From positions 25,603,772 to 25,667,771 of the forward strand of contig CM035444.1 of the NCBI GenBank assembly GCA_020310875.1: a stretch of DNA of 64,000 bases, in the 5' to 3' direction. The notes under the pieces are model-generated. The model did not search any database and was not told the origin of the DNA. It saw only the letters and a list, made by a program, of their open reading frames with translations. The translations under genes and the position numbers were made by a program. Positions 47,715 to 59,800 of this stretch are shown here, in pieces (positions within the stretch are counted from its first letter, which is position 1; every line of letters starts with the position of its first letter). Origin of the DNA: Ceratopteris richardii. Its lineage: Eukaryota > Streptophyta > Polypodiopsida > Polypodiales > Pteridaceae.

Positions 47715-50663
47715 CTATTTCTTTAGATCCGCACATTCAGTCTCTAACTTTTCATATGACTCCAAGAAATTTGCATGCTCCTCAAGTAAGATGCGAATGT
47801 CTTCCGATGGGACTGCTCTATATCTGGTAGGGCTAATGGTTGCTCCTACAGTTCCTTCCATAGCCGCTTCAAAGTTGTCTTGGTTTTGTTGTTGAAGTCT
47901 CTTGTTCTCTTCTAGTGCTGCTGCCATATGTTTCCTTAATAGCCCAATGTTGCGTCTGAGTGTAGCATTAGATATCATTTGCGCTTGGAGCACTGTTTCT
48001 AATTCCTTGACTGCTTGGTCATCCACTGTTGATGTCTTTGATTCCAGTTCGGAGTGAGCCTGCTGTAAGGTGGTATGCTCGGTTAGGAGCGTTTGGTAGT
48101 CAGCTTCAAGAGTGGTGACCCTAGCTTGCAGACGTTGAGATTCTGCCTGGAGGGCCGTAGTGCGTTCTTCCAATTGATGGTATTCTTGTTGTAGTTGATG
48201 TGCACACTGAAGTAAGGTGTTGAACGTGCTATTTACATTATGAGATGCAAGGGGAAAAGTTTGAAGTGCAGGGGAGGTGGGATTGGGTAGGGGGGTAGTG
48301 AATGCTGTGTGTGCCAATGATGTGAGTGGTGAGGTGGGGGGTAAGGGAGGGGGAGATGGTGGAATCGTGGGGAGAGGTGCTATGGTTGGTGAAATGTCCA
48401 TTGGGTCAGACAAAGTGGTGTGTACAGGGGCTACCATGTAGGTGGGTATGGTAGGTGAAGTGAGTGTGGTGTTCATGTAAATTGATGTCGTTGCGAACAT
48501 CGGAGAAATGTGCCTCTGAAACATTGGAGAGCGGATGAACTGCTCCACAAAGGACGGGTATTGGGGTGGTGCGGTCAGGTTGAAAGAGGTGTAGGGGCCA
48601 GATGGGAAGTGAGGGTCATGGAATGGAGGTACCCATATTGGGGGATAGGATGGGAAACACAGGGTGCCTTCGGTGGGTGCTGGGTTTCCAACTACACTTG
48701 GAATTATGGGATGGCCAGTCATGGGTTCGGAGGATAGACGGGATGAAGTGTACAAGGGATTGGTGACGAAGGAGAAGAGGGTGTCTTGTGAGGTGGGTTC
48801 TCGAAATGAGAATGATTTGAATGAGGATGGGTTATAAGTGAAGGTAGAGGTGATGACTGTCGTTTCTTCCATGGTGGGAGGTGGTGGTGGGGGTGGAGAA
48901 GGTGGTGATGGAGGATGCTGGGGTGAGATGGGTGATGTCTGAACGAAGGTTTCGGCAGAGAGGTCAGTGGTGGTTGTGGGGGTAGCTGTTGTTTCAATGG
49001 GTACTTCTTGTTCTGTGACGGGTATCCTGATAGTCTTACCTGCTCGTGGTAAGGTGTCAACTCTGCGTTTGTCATACCTCACGGACTGTCGGACTGTAGT
49101 GTGGACAGCCTCCGGAACTCCTAAAGATTCTGACACTAATTTGAGGGTGTCAATGAAATGTTGGTCCACCCCCTCATCTGATAGCATTTCTTGCATCAAA
49201 GCTTGACCTGATACAAGAGAGAGTTGATGCCTTTCTTGTACTGCTTTGATTGTGTCGTATAACCTTCGTAGTTGAGCTGTATATGCTGGTGCACCTACAA
49301 GTTCTGGCACTTCTTGTTGCTCCTCTTGATGCTCTTGATCATAATCCTCCTCATCTTCCTCTTGTTCTTCATCTCCATCATCCTCTTCATCCACTTCAAC
49401 TGGGGTGACAGGTGCTTGGGAGGTTGTGGCCTGCGTTTGCACGTTTTTCGCTTGTTGTGCCTCTTCTGCCTCCAGCTCTACATCTTGTAATAATTGTTCG
49501 AAATCTTCATTAGTGAGTTCTTCCAAAGGTGCACCACTGGGAAATTCAAGATCGGTTGGGATAGGAGGGAATATCAAGGTGGAACCATCGGTGCTGCGTC
49601 TTGGAAGTCGGAGTGTGAATGGTCGGACTCTTCGGGGTGGAGGGGTAACATCTGGTGTTAGGGTGGCTCCACGTGGTTGAGCACATGGGACTTGGACAGT
49701 GCCTCTCATCTTCTTAGAAGGGGGTCCAGTGGATGTCCTGCCTCTAAACTGCTCTACACAATTCCACATTAGGGCCCGTTGAATAGGAATGTCATAAGCC
49801 AAACACCTATAAATGATTCTCGTCAGAGCACAGCAACCATATAAAACCTGTTTCCGCGGCCATCGTTTGTGAGCAAGGTGTATCTGATCAATTATCCAGT
49901 GGGGTAAGTTGATGGTGAGGCTCTGTGTCTCTGCCAGATACAAACTAAACCAAATCTTTTTGGGCGGCATGGTGAATCTATCTTGTGCCGGGAAAGCAAA
50001 GTGTTGCATGCACATGCGAAGGTGTATTGCAATATTAGGCATCATGGATACCATGTCCTTAAGTTTGGTGAGACTTCGATTCTTCATGTAATCCGGTACT
50101 AGGGTTTCCTTCTCTGTAGGAATATGCATTCCGCGCATATCTAGAGCCTCTCTCACCAAGTTGTTTGATAGTCTGAACCTCTTGAGCTCATTCCCCTTTG
50201 TCAGAGATGGAATCACAAATGAGCTTGCACCTTTTGGGTTCTGGTTTGGAGTCAAGGTGTTGATGAGGTAGTAGCATCGCATGAAGTCAGGTTTTGGGAG
50301 TCGTGCACTGAAATAGGCACTCAATCCTGCCTTTTCCCATATCAAACGTAGACCTTCTGCATTTTGTAATTTCTCAAATTCTCTTGTAAAGAAATGGTAT
50401 CTGCCTTGCTTCCCATTGAAGTCCAACTCTGATTCCCATAGGTACACTCCTTCACCCAAGGGTCCTGCCACCTTGGTAAAACAGTGGGAAGTCTTTCCTA
50501 CGGGCATAGTGTGGCCACGCGGAGGGTCCGCAATAGGTATGATTTTGACGGCCTGCAATTCTTCTGGTCTTTCATTTGTCTCAGGCAAAACGGGTAAACT
50601 GTCTAAGTCCACCACTTGCGGGCTTGTTTCTGTGTGAGAGCTAGTTCCTGCTGCCTCAGCCAT
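47715..50663 (-). CDS. Second frame of P ('env-like' ORF of unknown function), 982 codons to a UAG
   Basis: Starts at ATG 50663 (MAEAAGTSSHTE). Residues about 50-320 form a globular domain (HFFTREFEKLQNAEGLRLIWEKAG; FSLYLAETQSLTINLPHWII; CCALTRIIYRCLAYDI) resembling in layout the plant-transposon domain found in the extra ORF of Athila-type elements. An acidic stretch follows at about 400-450 (EDDGDEEQEEDEED), a proline-rich linker at about 590-840 (SPPPPPPPT, many Pro/Thr/Ser), and a coiled coil at about 850-980. No signal peptide or membrane helix, so 'envelope' is positional only. It lies 216 bp after gag-pol behind a possible splice acceptor. The UAG at 47715 interrupts the coiled coil and the frame continues beyond it. 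Confidence 0.8.
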   Translation of the reverse strand: MAEAAGTSSHTETSPQVVDLDSLPVLPETNERPEELQAVKIIPIADPPRGHTMPVGKTSHCFTKVAGPLGEGVYLWESELDFNGKQGRYHFFTREFEKLQNAEGLRLIWEKAGLSAYFSARLPKPDFMRCYYLINTLTPNQNPKGASSFVIPSLTKGNELKRFRLSNNLVREALDMRGMHIPTEKETLVPDYMKNRSLTKLKDMVSMMPNIAIHLRMCMQHFAFPAQDRFTMPPKKIWFSLYLAETQSLTINLPHWIIDQIHLAHKRWPRKQVLYGCCALTRIIYRCLAYDIPIQRALMWNCVEQFRGRTSTGPPSKKMRGTVQVPCAQPRGATLTPDVTPPPRRVRPFTLRLPRRSTDGSTLIFPPIPTDLEFPSGAPLEELTNEDFEQLLQDVELEAEEAQQAKNVQTQATTSQAPVTPVEVDEEDDGDEEQEEDEEDYDQEHQEEQQEVPELVGAPAYTAQLRRLYDTIKAVQERHQLSLVSGQALMQEMLSDEGVDQHFIDTLKLVSESLGVPEAVHTTVRQSVRYDKRRVDTLPRAGKTIRIPVTEQEVPIETTATPTTTTDLSAETFVQTSPISPQHPPSPPSPPPPPPPTMEETTVITSTFTYNPSSFKSFSFREPTSQDTLFSFVTNPLYTSSRLSSEPMTGHPIIPSVVGNPAPTEGTLCFPSYPPIWVPPFHDPHFPSGPYTSFNLTAPPQYPSFVEQFIRSPMFQRHISPMFATTSIYMNTTLTSPTIPTYMVAPVHTTLSDPMDISPTIAPLPTIPPSPPPLPPTSPLTSLAHTAFTTPLPNPTSPALQTFPLASHNVNSTFNTLLQCAHQLQQEYHQLEERTTALQAESQRLQARVTTLEADYQTLLTEHTTLQQAHSELESKTSTVDDQAVKELETVLQAQMISNATLRRNIGLLRKHMAAALEENKRLQQQNQDNFEAAMEGTVGATISPTRYRAVPSEDIRILLEEHANFLESYEKLETECADLKK

Positions 50664-50684
50664 GTTGAAAACTTCGCAGTTGGT

Positions 50685-50720
50685 TCTGTGAGAATATATG
50701 AATAAATGTTAACATTGCAA
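50685..50720 (-). promoter_or_regulatory. Candidate 3' splice site before the second ORF of P
   Basis: On the minus strand ...gttaacatttattcatatattctcacag|aacc: a branch-like ttaac, a T-rich run and CAG, 21 bases before the ATG. Spliced subgenomic RNA is the known way for extra ORFs downstream of pol to be expressed; its use here is inference. Confidence 0.35.
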
Positions 50721-50879
50721 TGGACACAAAAATGACACGGTGTCCCCTGTTACAACATTAACTTAAAGTTCGGGAGTGGTTAGGGGTTAATAAGTGCTCG
50801 GTGCTAGTGTGTGTAGTTAGGAATTGGGTAGACCTACGAGCTAAGCGGAATGATGTGATGTGAGAGTGAAGCGGTTAGG

Positions 50880-53800
50880 TTAGTAGGTGGTCATGGATTT
50901 ACAATTGGGGTCCGGGGGTTTGTTACAAGTCTTGGGCTGCCAAATGCAGTGGATGGGTTTTGCTCTTGGTTCCGTAGAGACTCTCGAGAGCATTATAGGT
51001 GTGTCAGCTTGAAAATGAGGCCTTTTAGGGACCCATTTACAAGTGATTCTGTTCGTGCTCATGGGCCTTGGTGTGTTCCCGAGTGTTGAAAACGAGTGGA
51101 TGCCGGCTGTGCGAGTGAATGGATCATGCTGTGTAGGGTGTGTTCTTGGTGTAGTTATTTGAGCCCGCAAACAAGCCTTAGGCACCCAAATTTGTCTTGA
51201 TTGTGGGCTGGCCTTCATCGACTTCCTGGGCACCCAAATAGACTTCACATTAGCAGATGAGCTTCTGAAAGACTTCGTATTAGTATCGTGTTGTTGGTTA
51301 CTAATAAGAGGCTTTGCCCGTGTGGTTGGCTTGAGTGCAACCGGGTGTTCGCCTTTCCGCACCCACACTTGTTTCACTTGCTGAGACATTTTGCTGCGCA
51401 GGTACTTTTGATCTCCGACATAGGTATCACTCTGCTTCTTCTGCCTTTGATCCACCTTTGGTTGCCGCCTCTCTCTGGCCTTTGGAAAAGAAGCGAGTTC
51501 CGTTGCCTTCCTGACTCCTTTTTTGCAACCATCATTCCTCTGCAACACATAGTTTTGGACAAGAACAGCATGGTCATCTTCATGTGTACTCCTGGAAGGA
51601 CCAGGAGTGTGTGCCTTTCCTAGTTCCTTGAGTGCTCCATTATCTAACTCTATTGTAATGTGACTATGATTGACCCATACCTGAAGAAGTCCACTTCTTA
51701 GGTTTAAGTTGACTGCTTGGTTATAGATCCAGTCTTGACCCAAGACAAGGGGTTCAGTGAGGTCCTCATCTTGACACACTAGTACTTTAACTGTCATTGC
51801 CTCATCATGAATGTAGAGGGGAAGTTCCACCTCGCCCATGCAAGGGGTTTCCACGCCTCCCAATCCTATGAGATATGCTTCCACAGGATTGACATTTAAT
51901 TGCAACTCTTGACAGTAAGACAATTTAACAGCACTAGTGGCTGCACCTGAGTCAATCAAGGCTCTTACAGTCCTTGCACTCTTTCCTTGTCCTATATCTA
52001 AGGTTATGAAAGGACGTCGATCAGTTATCCTATGTGAGCTAACACCTGAAACTTCACACATAGCTACGTCATATCCTTGATCTGCATATGCATCTTGCCT
52101 AGGGTGCTCTCTACCTTGTCTTCTTAATTTGAATCTCCGTATGCGCTCTAGGGCTTCTTCCTGAGCTTCTTCTCGAATTCGCTTTTCTTCCTCTTTGCGT
52201 TTCTTAGCAGTGTTGAGTCGACTTAGCATTTCCTCTGTGAGAGGTTCCTGATACAACTTAACTCTGCATCCGCTAATATAGTTTGGGAGAACGTCACCCT
52301 CTAAAGTGGCTAGTTGTACTGCTCCACTCGTGGAGATCCTATTGATGATCATAGGTCCGTAGCCTCTCTTTTCTAGCTTCCTTGCATGTTGTTTCAATGT
52401 GTAGACTAAAACTAGATCTCCTGCTTTCAAGCCCTTATCCTTCACATGGGCATCAAAGTATGCCTTCTGTCTCTTCTTAGCTGCATATATCCCTGCAGCT
52501 GCTCTCAGTCTTGTTTCTCCTAATCGTTCAAGGTCAAAAAGTCTAGAGGAGAGTTCATGACCCATCCATTCATGCTCTTGTGCCACTTTCAATGTAGGTA
52601 TCAAAAAGTCTAAAGGTAGCACAACATTTTGACCAAACACCATTTGAAAGGGAGTGGCTTGGAGTACCGTTTTGTAGGCAACTCGGTATGCCCAAACAGC
52701 ATGGTGTAGCTGTTTGTCCCAATCAGAGCGTTTATTGTTCACCAATTTCGTCAGTACATTGCATAAGATCTTGTTGGTGCTCTCAGCCTGGCCATTTGCT
52801 TGAGGGTGATAGGGGGCAGACTTCTTATGTATTACCAAGAATTCTTGGAGCAGATTTTCAATCACTTCATTCAAGAAGTGAGTGCCTCTATCACTAATTA
52901 GCTCTATGGGTAACCCGTATCTAGTGAACACATTCTCAAATAAAAACTTAGCTGTTGTTTGAGCATCGTTCTTCGTTGTGGCTTTTACCTCTACCCACTT
53001 AGTTAGATAGTCTGTTGCAACAATGATATATTCTGCATGAGAACCCTTAGCTGGGGGATTAATAGGACCTACGAAGTCTATTCCCCACTTAGAGAACGCA
53101 CGTCCACCCATCATAGGTTTCAGTGGCATCTCATCTTTGCGTATAGGATACTGAGTTCGCTGACAGACATCACACCGTTTCACATAGGTATGTGCATCCA
53201 TGTGAAGGGTCGGCCACCAGAAGCCCGCAAATAGTATTGCCTTGATCACCCGATCTGGTCCAAAGTGTCCTCCCGCTACACCTTGGTGAGCAGTTTCCAA
53301 GATCTTGAGATATTCACTTTCATGGACACATAGTCTCAAGTAACCATCTTTACCACGTTTGTATAGATTATCGCCAATGAGAGAGTAATCCTGGGCTTCT
53401 TGTTCTAAACTCCTTTTCCTTGCAAGAGTCATGTCTGGAGGGCATGTTTTCGTCCTTAGGAAGGATACTAGTGGTTCACTCCAATCTGGCACTATGGACA
53501 CTTGATAAAGAGTGGCATGTTCCACCTGTGGTTTAGTGCGACAGATTGGGCATTCTTTGCACAACTTTTGGACATCCGCTTCCATAGTTGGCCAATGCAC
53601 TCCGAGTCTCCTTAGTGTCTGTAGGGTTAGTTGTTTTGAGTAGTGTTGCTCTAATGCACCTACATGTGCTAATTGCAACCACTTCGCATACTCGTCCTCT
53701 TCTACACAACAAGCCAAGATCCCTTGATCTGTGTGCTTGTACATACTTCCAGCCAAGATGTGGTACTTTTGGGCTTTTACTACCTCTCTATTCGGTGTGG

Positions 53801-56800
53801 CTATTACTGGGTGGTTAGGCCCGTATGTCAATACTGGTACCAATGGCTTAGCCCACTGCGGTACAACTTCCAAATTAAACAAGTAAGCATCAGGAAGGTC
53901 ATCTGACACTCCTTGTGGGCCTTCTCCAGATGTGAGCCTAGAGAGATGATCTGCTCTCAAATGAGTCCTACCTTTCCTTACCACAACCTCAAAATCATAT
54001 TCCATTAACAAGAGAAACCATCTTACTAATCTTCCTGTATTGCATGGCTTGTTTACGAGATATAACAATGCTTGATGGTCAGTAAAAAATTTAAACTTGT
54101 TTGCAAGCAAATAGTGTCTAAATTTCTTAACTGCATATACCATGCCTAAGCCTTCTCTCTCCGTAGTGGTATAATTTCGTTCAGCTGCATTCAATTGTCT
54201 ACTGGCATAGGCAATTGGAAGATCCATACTACCTTCACCAGTAGGTTGAGCAAGCACACACCCAATAGCGTAATTGGATGCATCCACATGAACATGGAAT
54301 GGCTTGTTCCAATCTGGTGTGGTCAAGATTGGTGCTGAGCATAATCGCCGTTTAAGCTCCTGGAAGGAATTCTCACATTCATCCGTCCACTCAAAGTTAG
54401 TCAGAAGTCCGTACATGGGCTTTGCAATGACGGCATACATGTGAATGAACCGGCGGTAGTAACCACAATGCCCCATGAAAGCTTGTACTTCCTTGACATT
54501 CCTTGGCCTAGGTAGCTCTGCTATGGCTCTCACTTTCTCTTCATCGGTGGATATGCCATTTTTTGACACTATGTGTCCTAGAATCTTGCCTTGCGTGACC
54601 ATAAAAACGCACTTTTCTGGGTTCAGGCAGACTTGATATTCTCTACATTTGTCAAAGATTTGTCTGAGTTCAGGAATATGAGTTTGTCTAATGTTGGAAT
54701 GAGCACAAAGATCATCAACATAGACTTCTAAATTCTTCCTCAGGAATTCTTTAAATACATGGCACATTAGTCTTTGGAAGGTCGCAGGTGCATTGGTAAG
54801 CCCAAATGGCATTACACGAAAGGCAAATATACCCCACTCCGTGGCAAAAGCTGTCTTATGCTGATCTTCTGGAGCTATGGCTACTTGATTGTAGCCCGAA
54901 AATCCATCGAGGAAGCTGTACACTTCCTTGCCTGCTACTCTTTCTAAGAGATGCTCTGTGATAGGAAGCGGATAGTTATCTCGAATTGTGGCTGCATTGA
55001 CCTTCTTCAAGTTAATGCATACACGCAGCTTGCCATTCTTCTTGGGCACCACTACGATGGGGGATACCCACTCAGTGTGCTCAATTTCATAGATAAATCC
55101 AGCTTTGACCAGTCTATCTATCTCCTCTTTGATCTTAGCAGCGTAATTATCGTTATATGTATAGGGCTTTTGCTTAGAGGGTTTGGCATCTGAAGTCATG
55201 GGGATGGTGTGTGAGCATATGTCAGGGTCAACACCTTTCAAATCCTTGTAACTCCAAGCGAATACATCTCTGTATTCTCTTAGCAAGGCTATTAACGCAT
55301 GCTCTTCTTCCTCTGTTAGGTCATGGCCTATGCATGTGCATCTCTCCTCTCCTTCTTCTAGGGCCACTACTATTTTCTTGGTGGTTTCTTTGTTATCATA
55401 GGCCTCTCCTGATTGTGCCTCTTGTTTCGGCATTCTGATCATGACTCTCCTGTCATCTATCTCATACTTCTTAAAATTTTCTGGGACCTCAAACAAAGAT
55501 TCTTCCTCTTCTGGTGAGACTTCTCTCTTCTTTCGTTTCTTTCCTTCTTCCTTCGGGGTCACATGTGTTGCTAATCTTACATCATTTGTAAGCTCTCCAT
55601 GCCTCTGGGGTTGAAATTCTACTTCATGGAAGTAATCTTCATCTGATGCAAATGGTGGGTCCATAATGATTGACTCTAGATCGGAGTCACTTGCATCCTC
55701 AAATGCATCAGGGCTAGGTTCGCATTCTTCTAGAACAACCTCTCCCATGATTGGTTCTATGGAGAAGACTGAAATGTCATAGCCATCCTCATCACAGTGA
55801 GGTGTCCATTGTTCCTCATTGATGGCTACATCCATGGTTGCTAAAATTTCTGCCCAGCCGTGAGGTTCAAATTCTTCGTCTGGAAAAACTACAGGTGCAT
55901 AGGCTGGGTCTTGGATTGATCTATGGGTTTCTTTTGCACCTACCTCTCTGGCTTTTTCTCTCTTCTCTTTGTCTACTGCTACTTTGCACATCCATAAGTG
56001 GGTGTCTTCATGCATCCATGAGGATCCCGATCCCATGGAATGCACCGATTCCGTATCATCTTTGGCTCTATGGATGGGGTTCCATTGGATAGGAGGGACA
56101 TCTCTATGAGAGTAATCCTTGAGATTGACTTTGGTCGTAACACCTAAGTGTTGTAAATACAAGGAGTTGGTTCCCCAGTCCTGTACCACTTGCAACTGTC
56201 GCATAAATGGTCTTCCCAAAATCATCTCATAGGCATGATTTTTGCTGAAGTCACATATAGCAAATGTATGCTCAAACTCGACACCACAAGTGGTGAGAGT
56301 TATTCCTTCTAGCAATCCTAAGGGTCTCTCAATATGACCATCGGCCATCTGCAACTTCATTCTCGTTGGCCTGAGTGCTGGCTTGCCCCAACGCTTCCAT
56401 AGGGAAGTGGTGGCAATTGCAACTCCTGCACCTGAGTCCAAAATTGCCTTGGTGGTGTACTCCTGGTAGGTAATGGGAAGATAGGTGTTACCTTCTTCAC
56501 CTTCACACATATCTCCTATCTTATCCAAGGGTATCTCTGGTACTGTCCTATGTGATCCTACCTGGGAACGAGGTTTTGCTATCTCTGGTACTTGTTTGGC
56601 GACATGTTTCCATAATTCAGGTCTAACCTTGAGTAGCTCTTCCAAAGTGAGATTGCACTGCACTTTGGTGTTCTTCACTACCTCTGTGTTCTTAGGTATG
56701 ACTGAATCTTCGTTTCTTACCATGACCGTGGGTGCTCTCATACAAGTAGACTTAGCTTCCCATGGGCCTGTGAAATGGGGTAATTCTTGTAGAGAGTTAG

Positions 56801-59800
56801 ATTCAAAGTCTAGTCTGTCTTGAGAGTGAGTGCTCTCCTGCTCCTCATAAATGGATGGGATGTCTTGTGGGAACTGGTCGTGTGCATCATCCACAAGTTC
56901 AATAGGAGGAGGGACTTCACTTTCTTTAGCCCATTTGTCCTCTTGAATCTCGCGTAAGAATTCTGGTGTGAACTGATTCATAGAAGATGATGTGTCTGGC
57001 TCCGTAGAGTTAGGCACATAGGCTTGAGGCACATAGGCTTCCTGGGCAGGAAGGCTTAATCTTTCACTTGCCTTGTCCTTGTGTTGAGAGACGGGTTCCT
57101 TTTCTGATTGTGCAATCAGCTTCTCTATTCTTTCTAACAGTCCATCAAAATGCAACTGTGTCTTCGCTGAACTAGAGATGTTAAATAGGCGACTGGCCTC
57201 AAACATGGTCTGAGCCAATTCCACCATCTTAGCACAAATTTTGGTTCGTTCTAACTCTAGTTCTGCCCTTGGGTAACATTTTTCATGATCAGTTACGTTT
57301 GGCCCTTCTTGGATTCTGGCCTTATATGCTTTAAGCATCATATTAAGGTCTTCGGGAGTGGGATCTGCTAATAATGATCCTGCTTCGGGTGGTGGGTGGG
57401 TTACGTGGGGTGTATTAGCGGGTGGAGGGATGGAGGGCGATGGGGATGGTAGCGGTGGGAATGTGTGAGAGTGCGGTTGGGATGTGATCTCTATGATTTT
57501 GGCCTTGGTTTCTCGTAGACTTTCCTCAAGATCACTCATCTTCTTTGCCCATCGCCTTTTCATACGTTCACGGCTATCTCTCCAAGCTCTTGTCCTCTTC
57601 TTTTTCATGCTCTCTGTTTCACTAACATCTGGGCTCTTCTCCTGGTTTACCCCTGGGTTTTGCTGCAATGCTTGAGCTCTAGTGATCACTTGCACGGGTG
57701 TAGTGGAAGTGACACTTCCTGTGGAATCTACCACTAACCCAATAATGTTAATAGGAGTAATTTTTGGCATATTACTAGGATTCCTAGGGCAGTCTCGTAA
57801 GAGATGTTCCTTTCCACAGTCTTGGCAAAAACCCTGGATCGTTACTGACTGGGGTTGTGTCGGTGGAGGCACAGGGCAATCACGAATGAGATGATCTCCT
57901 TGACATCTGTAGCATGGTCCTCTAGGGGATGGAGTTCTTACCTGCCTAGATTGAGGCCTAGGATTGGGGTTTGTATACATGAGGTTTGTGTGATCTGACT
58001 CCCAACTAGGTTCACTCGGTTCTTCACTATAGTAGGACTCACCATGTTTAGGAGATTGCATGTAGTAAGCCTGGGGACTATCAACATGTGTAGAATCAAA
58101 GCTATGGTCACTGGGATCACTTTTTGAGAGCACTGGTGTTACAGGGACTATAGCTCTATTCAGGTTTTCTTCTGCAATTGCATATTTTACTGGGATCACA
58201 TTAGCTGGAGCTGGGGGTTGTTGTGCTAGCACAGGCTGAGGCCTTTGTTGGGTTTGATAGGGTTGGTAGGTTTGTTGAGGCCTAGCATACTGCTGAGGTG
58301 GGTACTGGTTCTGGTATCTTCCTTGTTGAGGGTATGGCTGTGGGTACGTCTGCCTCACGGTTTGCTTATTGTAGGGGCAATCTTGCGCGGTGTGATTGGT
58401 GTACCTTCGTTCTATAGTGCAGTACTGGCTACTAGGATTAACTTGGGGTTGGGCCATAATGGGACATACATTCGCCATGTGGTCGCCACCACAAGTATAG
58501 CATCTTTTCACAGGGGCAAACCTTGGGATTTGTTTGCTAGTTACACCTAATTTCTGAGCTACTTTCTCTGCAAGTTCCTCGATTGATGTGGATTGCATGG
58601 AAGAGAGGTTAGAGGCACTATCCGAATCTTTGTATATCTTGGAAAGCTCTAACTCCTCCCCTAGGTTATCCTCGATGTCAATGCACATGCGTACACACTC
58701 TTCTATGGTCCTAGGGTCCTTCAAGTACACATATGATCTTAATTTGGTACTTAGCAATCCATCCAAGAATAAAGCCACTTGCTTAGCTGGTGTGGGTAGC
58801 TCCGAAACAGGGCATCTTTCTAAGTATTGCCTAAATCTTCTTCCTGCAAGTCTCACGGTTTCTTGAGGGGTTTGCTTGAAGCTGTGAATCAGCGAGGAGG
58901 TATTATGCCTTATGCCACTCTTAGAGAATTCAATAATGAAAGCCTCTAGGAGTTGGTCTATGCTCCTGAACTGCCTCTCATTTAGTGGCTGAAACCATGT
59001 CAGGGCAGTGTTCCTAAGGGTCAGACCAAAGGCATTGTACTGCGTGAATAGATCCTCCACTTGTTCAGCTCTCAGGACTTGCCTAAACTCAGCCACATGA
59101 TCGTATGGATCTCCAGTGCCATCGAAGTAGTTCTTCATGGACTTAACTAGCTGAGTCGGTCTCAAAGTCCTTGTGTGCTCTCTAGGTCGTGGTAGAGGGA
59201 ACTCATCCGCATTTCTTTGATTCATGTGAGCTCTAAGTATCTCAGGTTCTACCCTATTTGTTTCCGTCCTCGTTCTTTCTCTGCCCACCGGGTTGGCAAA
59301 GCTTACTTCTGGTCTATCTCTGCTTTTGTCTCTTTGCATTCCATGAGCTTGGGATGTTCCAGCTCCAGGGTGACCATAGGGTACATTCGATCTTGGTTGG
59401 GGGAAAACGAATTCACCCTTCCAAGTGTACGCATGCCTATCATTTTCTTTCACCACAAAGATCCTCTCCGAAGCGTGATCTAAGTAGGTCACTCTACCTG
59501 GGCTATCAGGATCCTTAAACTCATAGATCATGATTGTTCCTATATCAACAGGCCGATCAGGTTTGTACCTCCAAAAGGCTTCGTCAGTCTCTCGATTGAG
59601 GAGCAAATCTATGCTCTTATTATCCTGGGGAATCCACTCTGGTGTGATAATCCTAGTGAGAACCGATTTACCTCGAGGGGTTCTAGGTTCTGCACCCATG
59701 TTTCCTTGCTCCAGGTCACCTAAGTCTGCTTCGGGGATCACATTTCCAAATTCGTCCGTCCTATCTGGGTGACTGGTGACTACGTATATGGTTCCTTCTT

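Noticed and set aside
48510-50091. Plus-strand ORFs over the second frame of element P
   Set aside because: Antisense shadows of a long, well-structured minus-strand frame; composition follows the reverse complement of Pro/Gln-rich coding.
47715-50663. Calling the second ORF of P a true envelope gene
   Set aside because: No signal peptide, furin-type site or membrane segment is visible; only its position is env-like.
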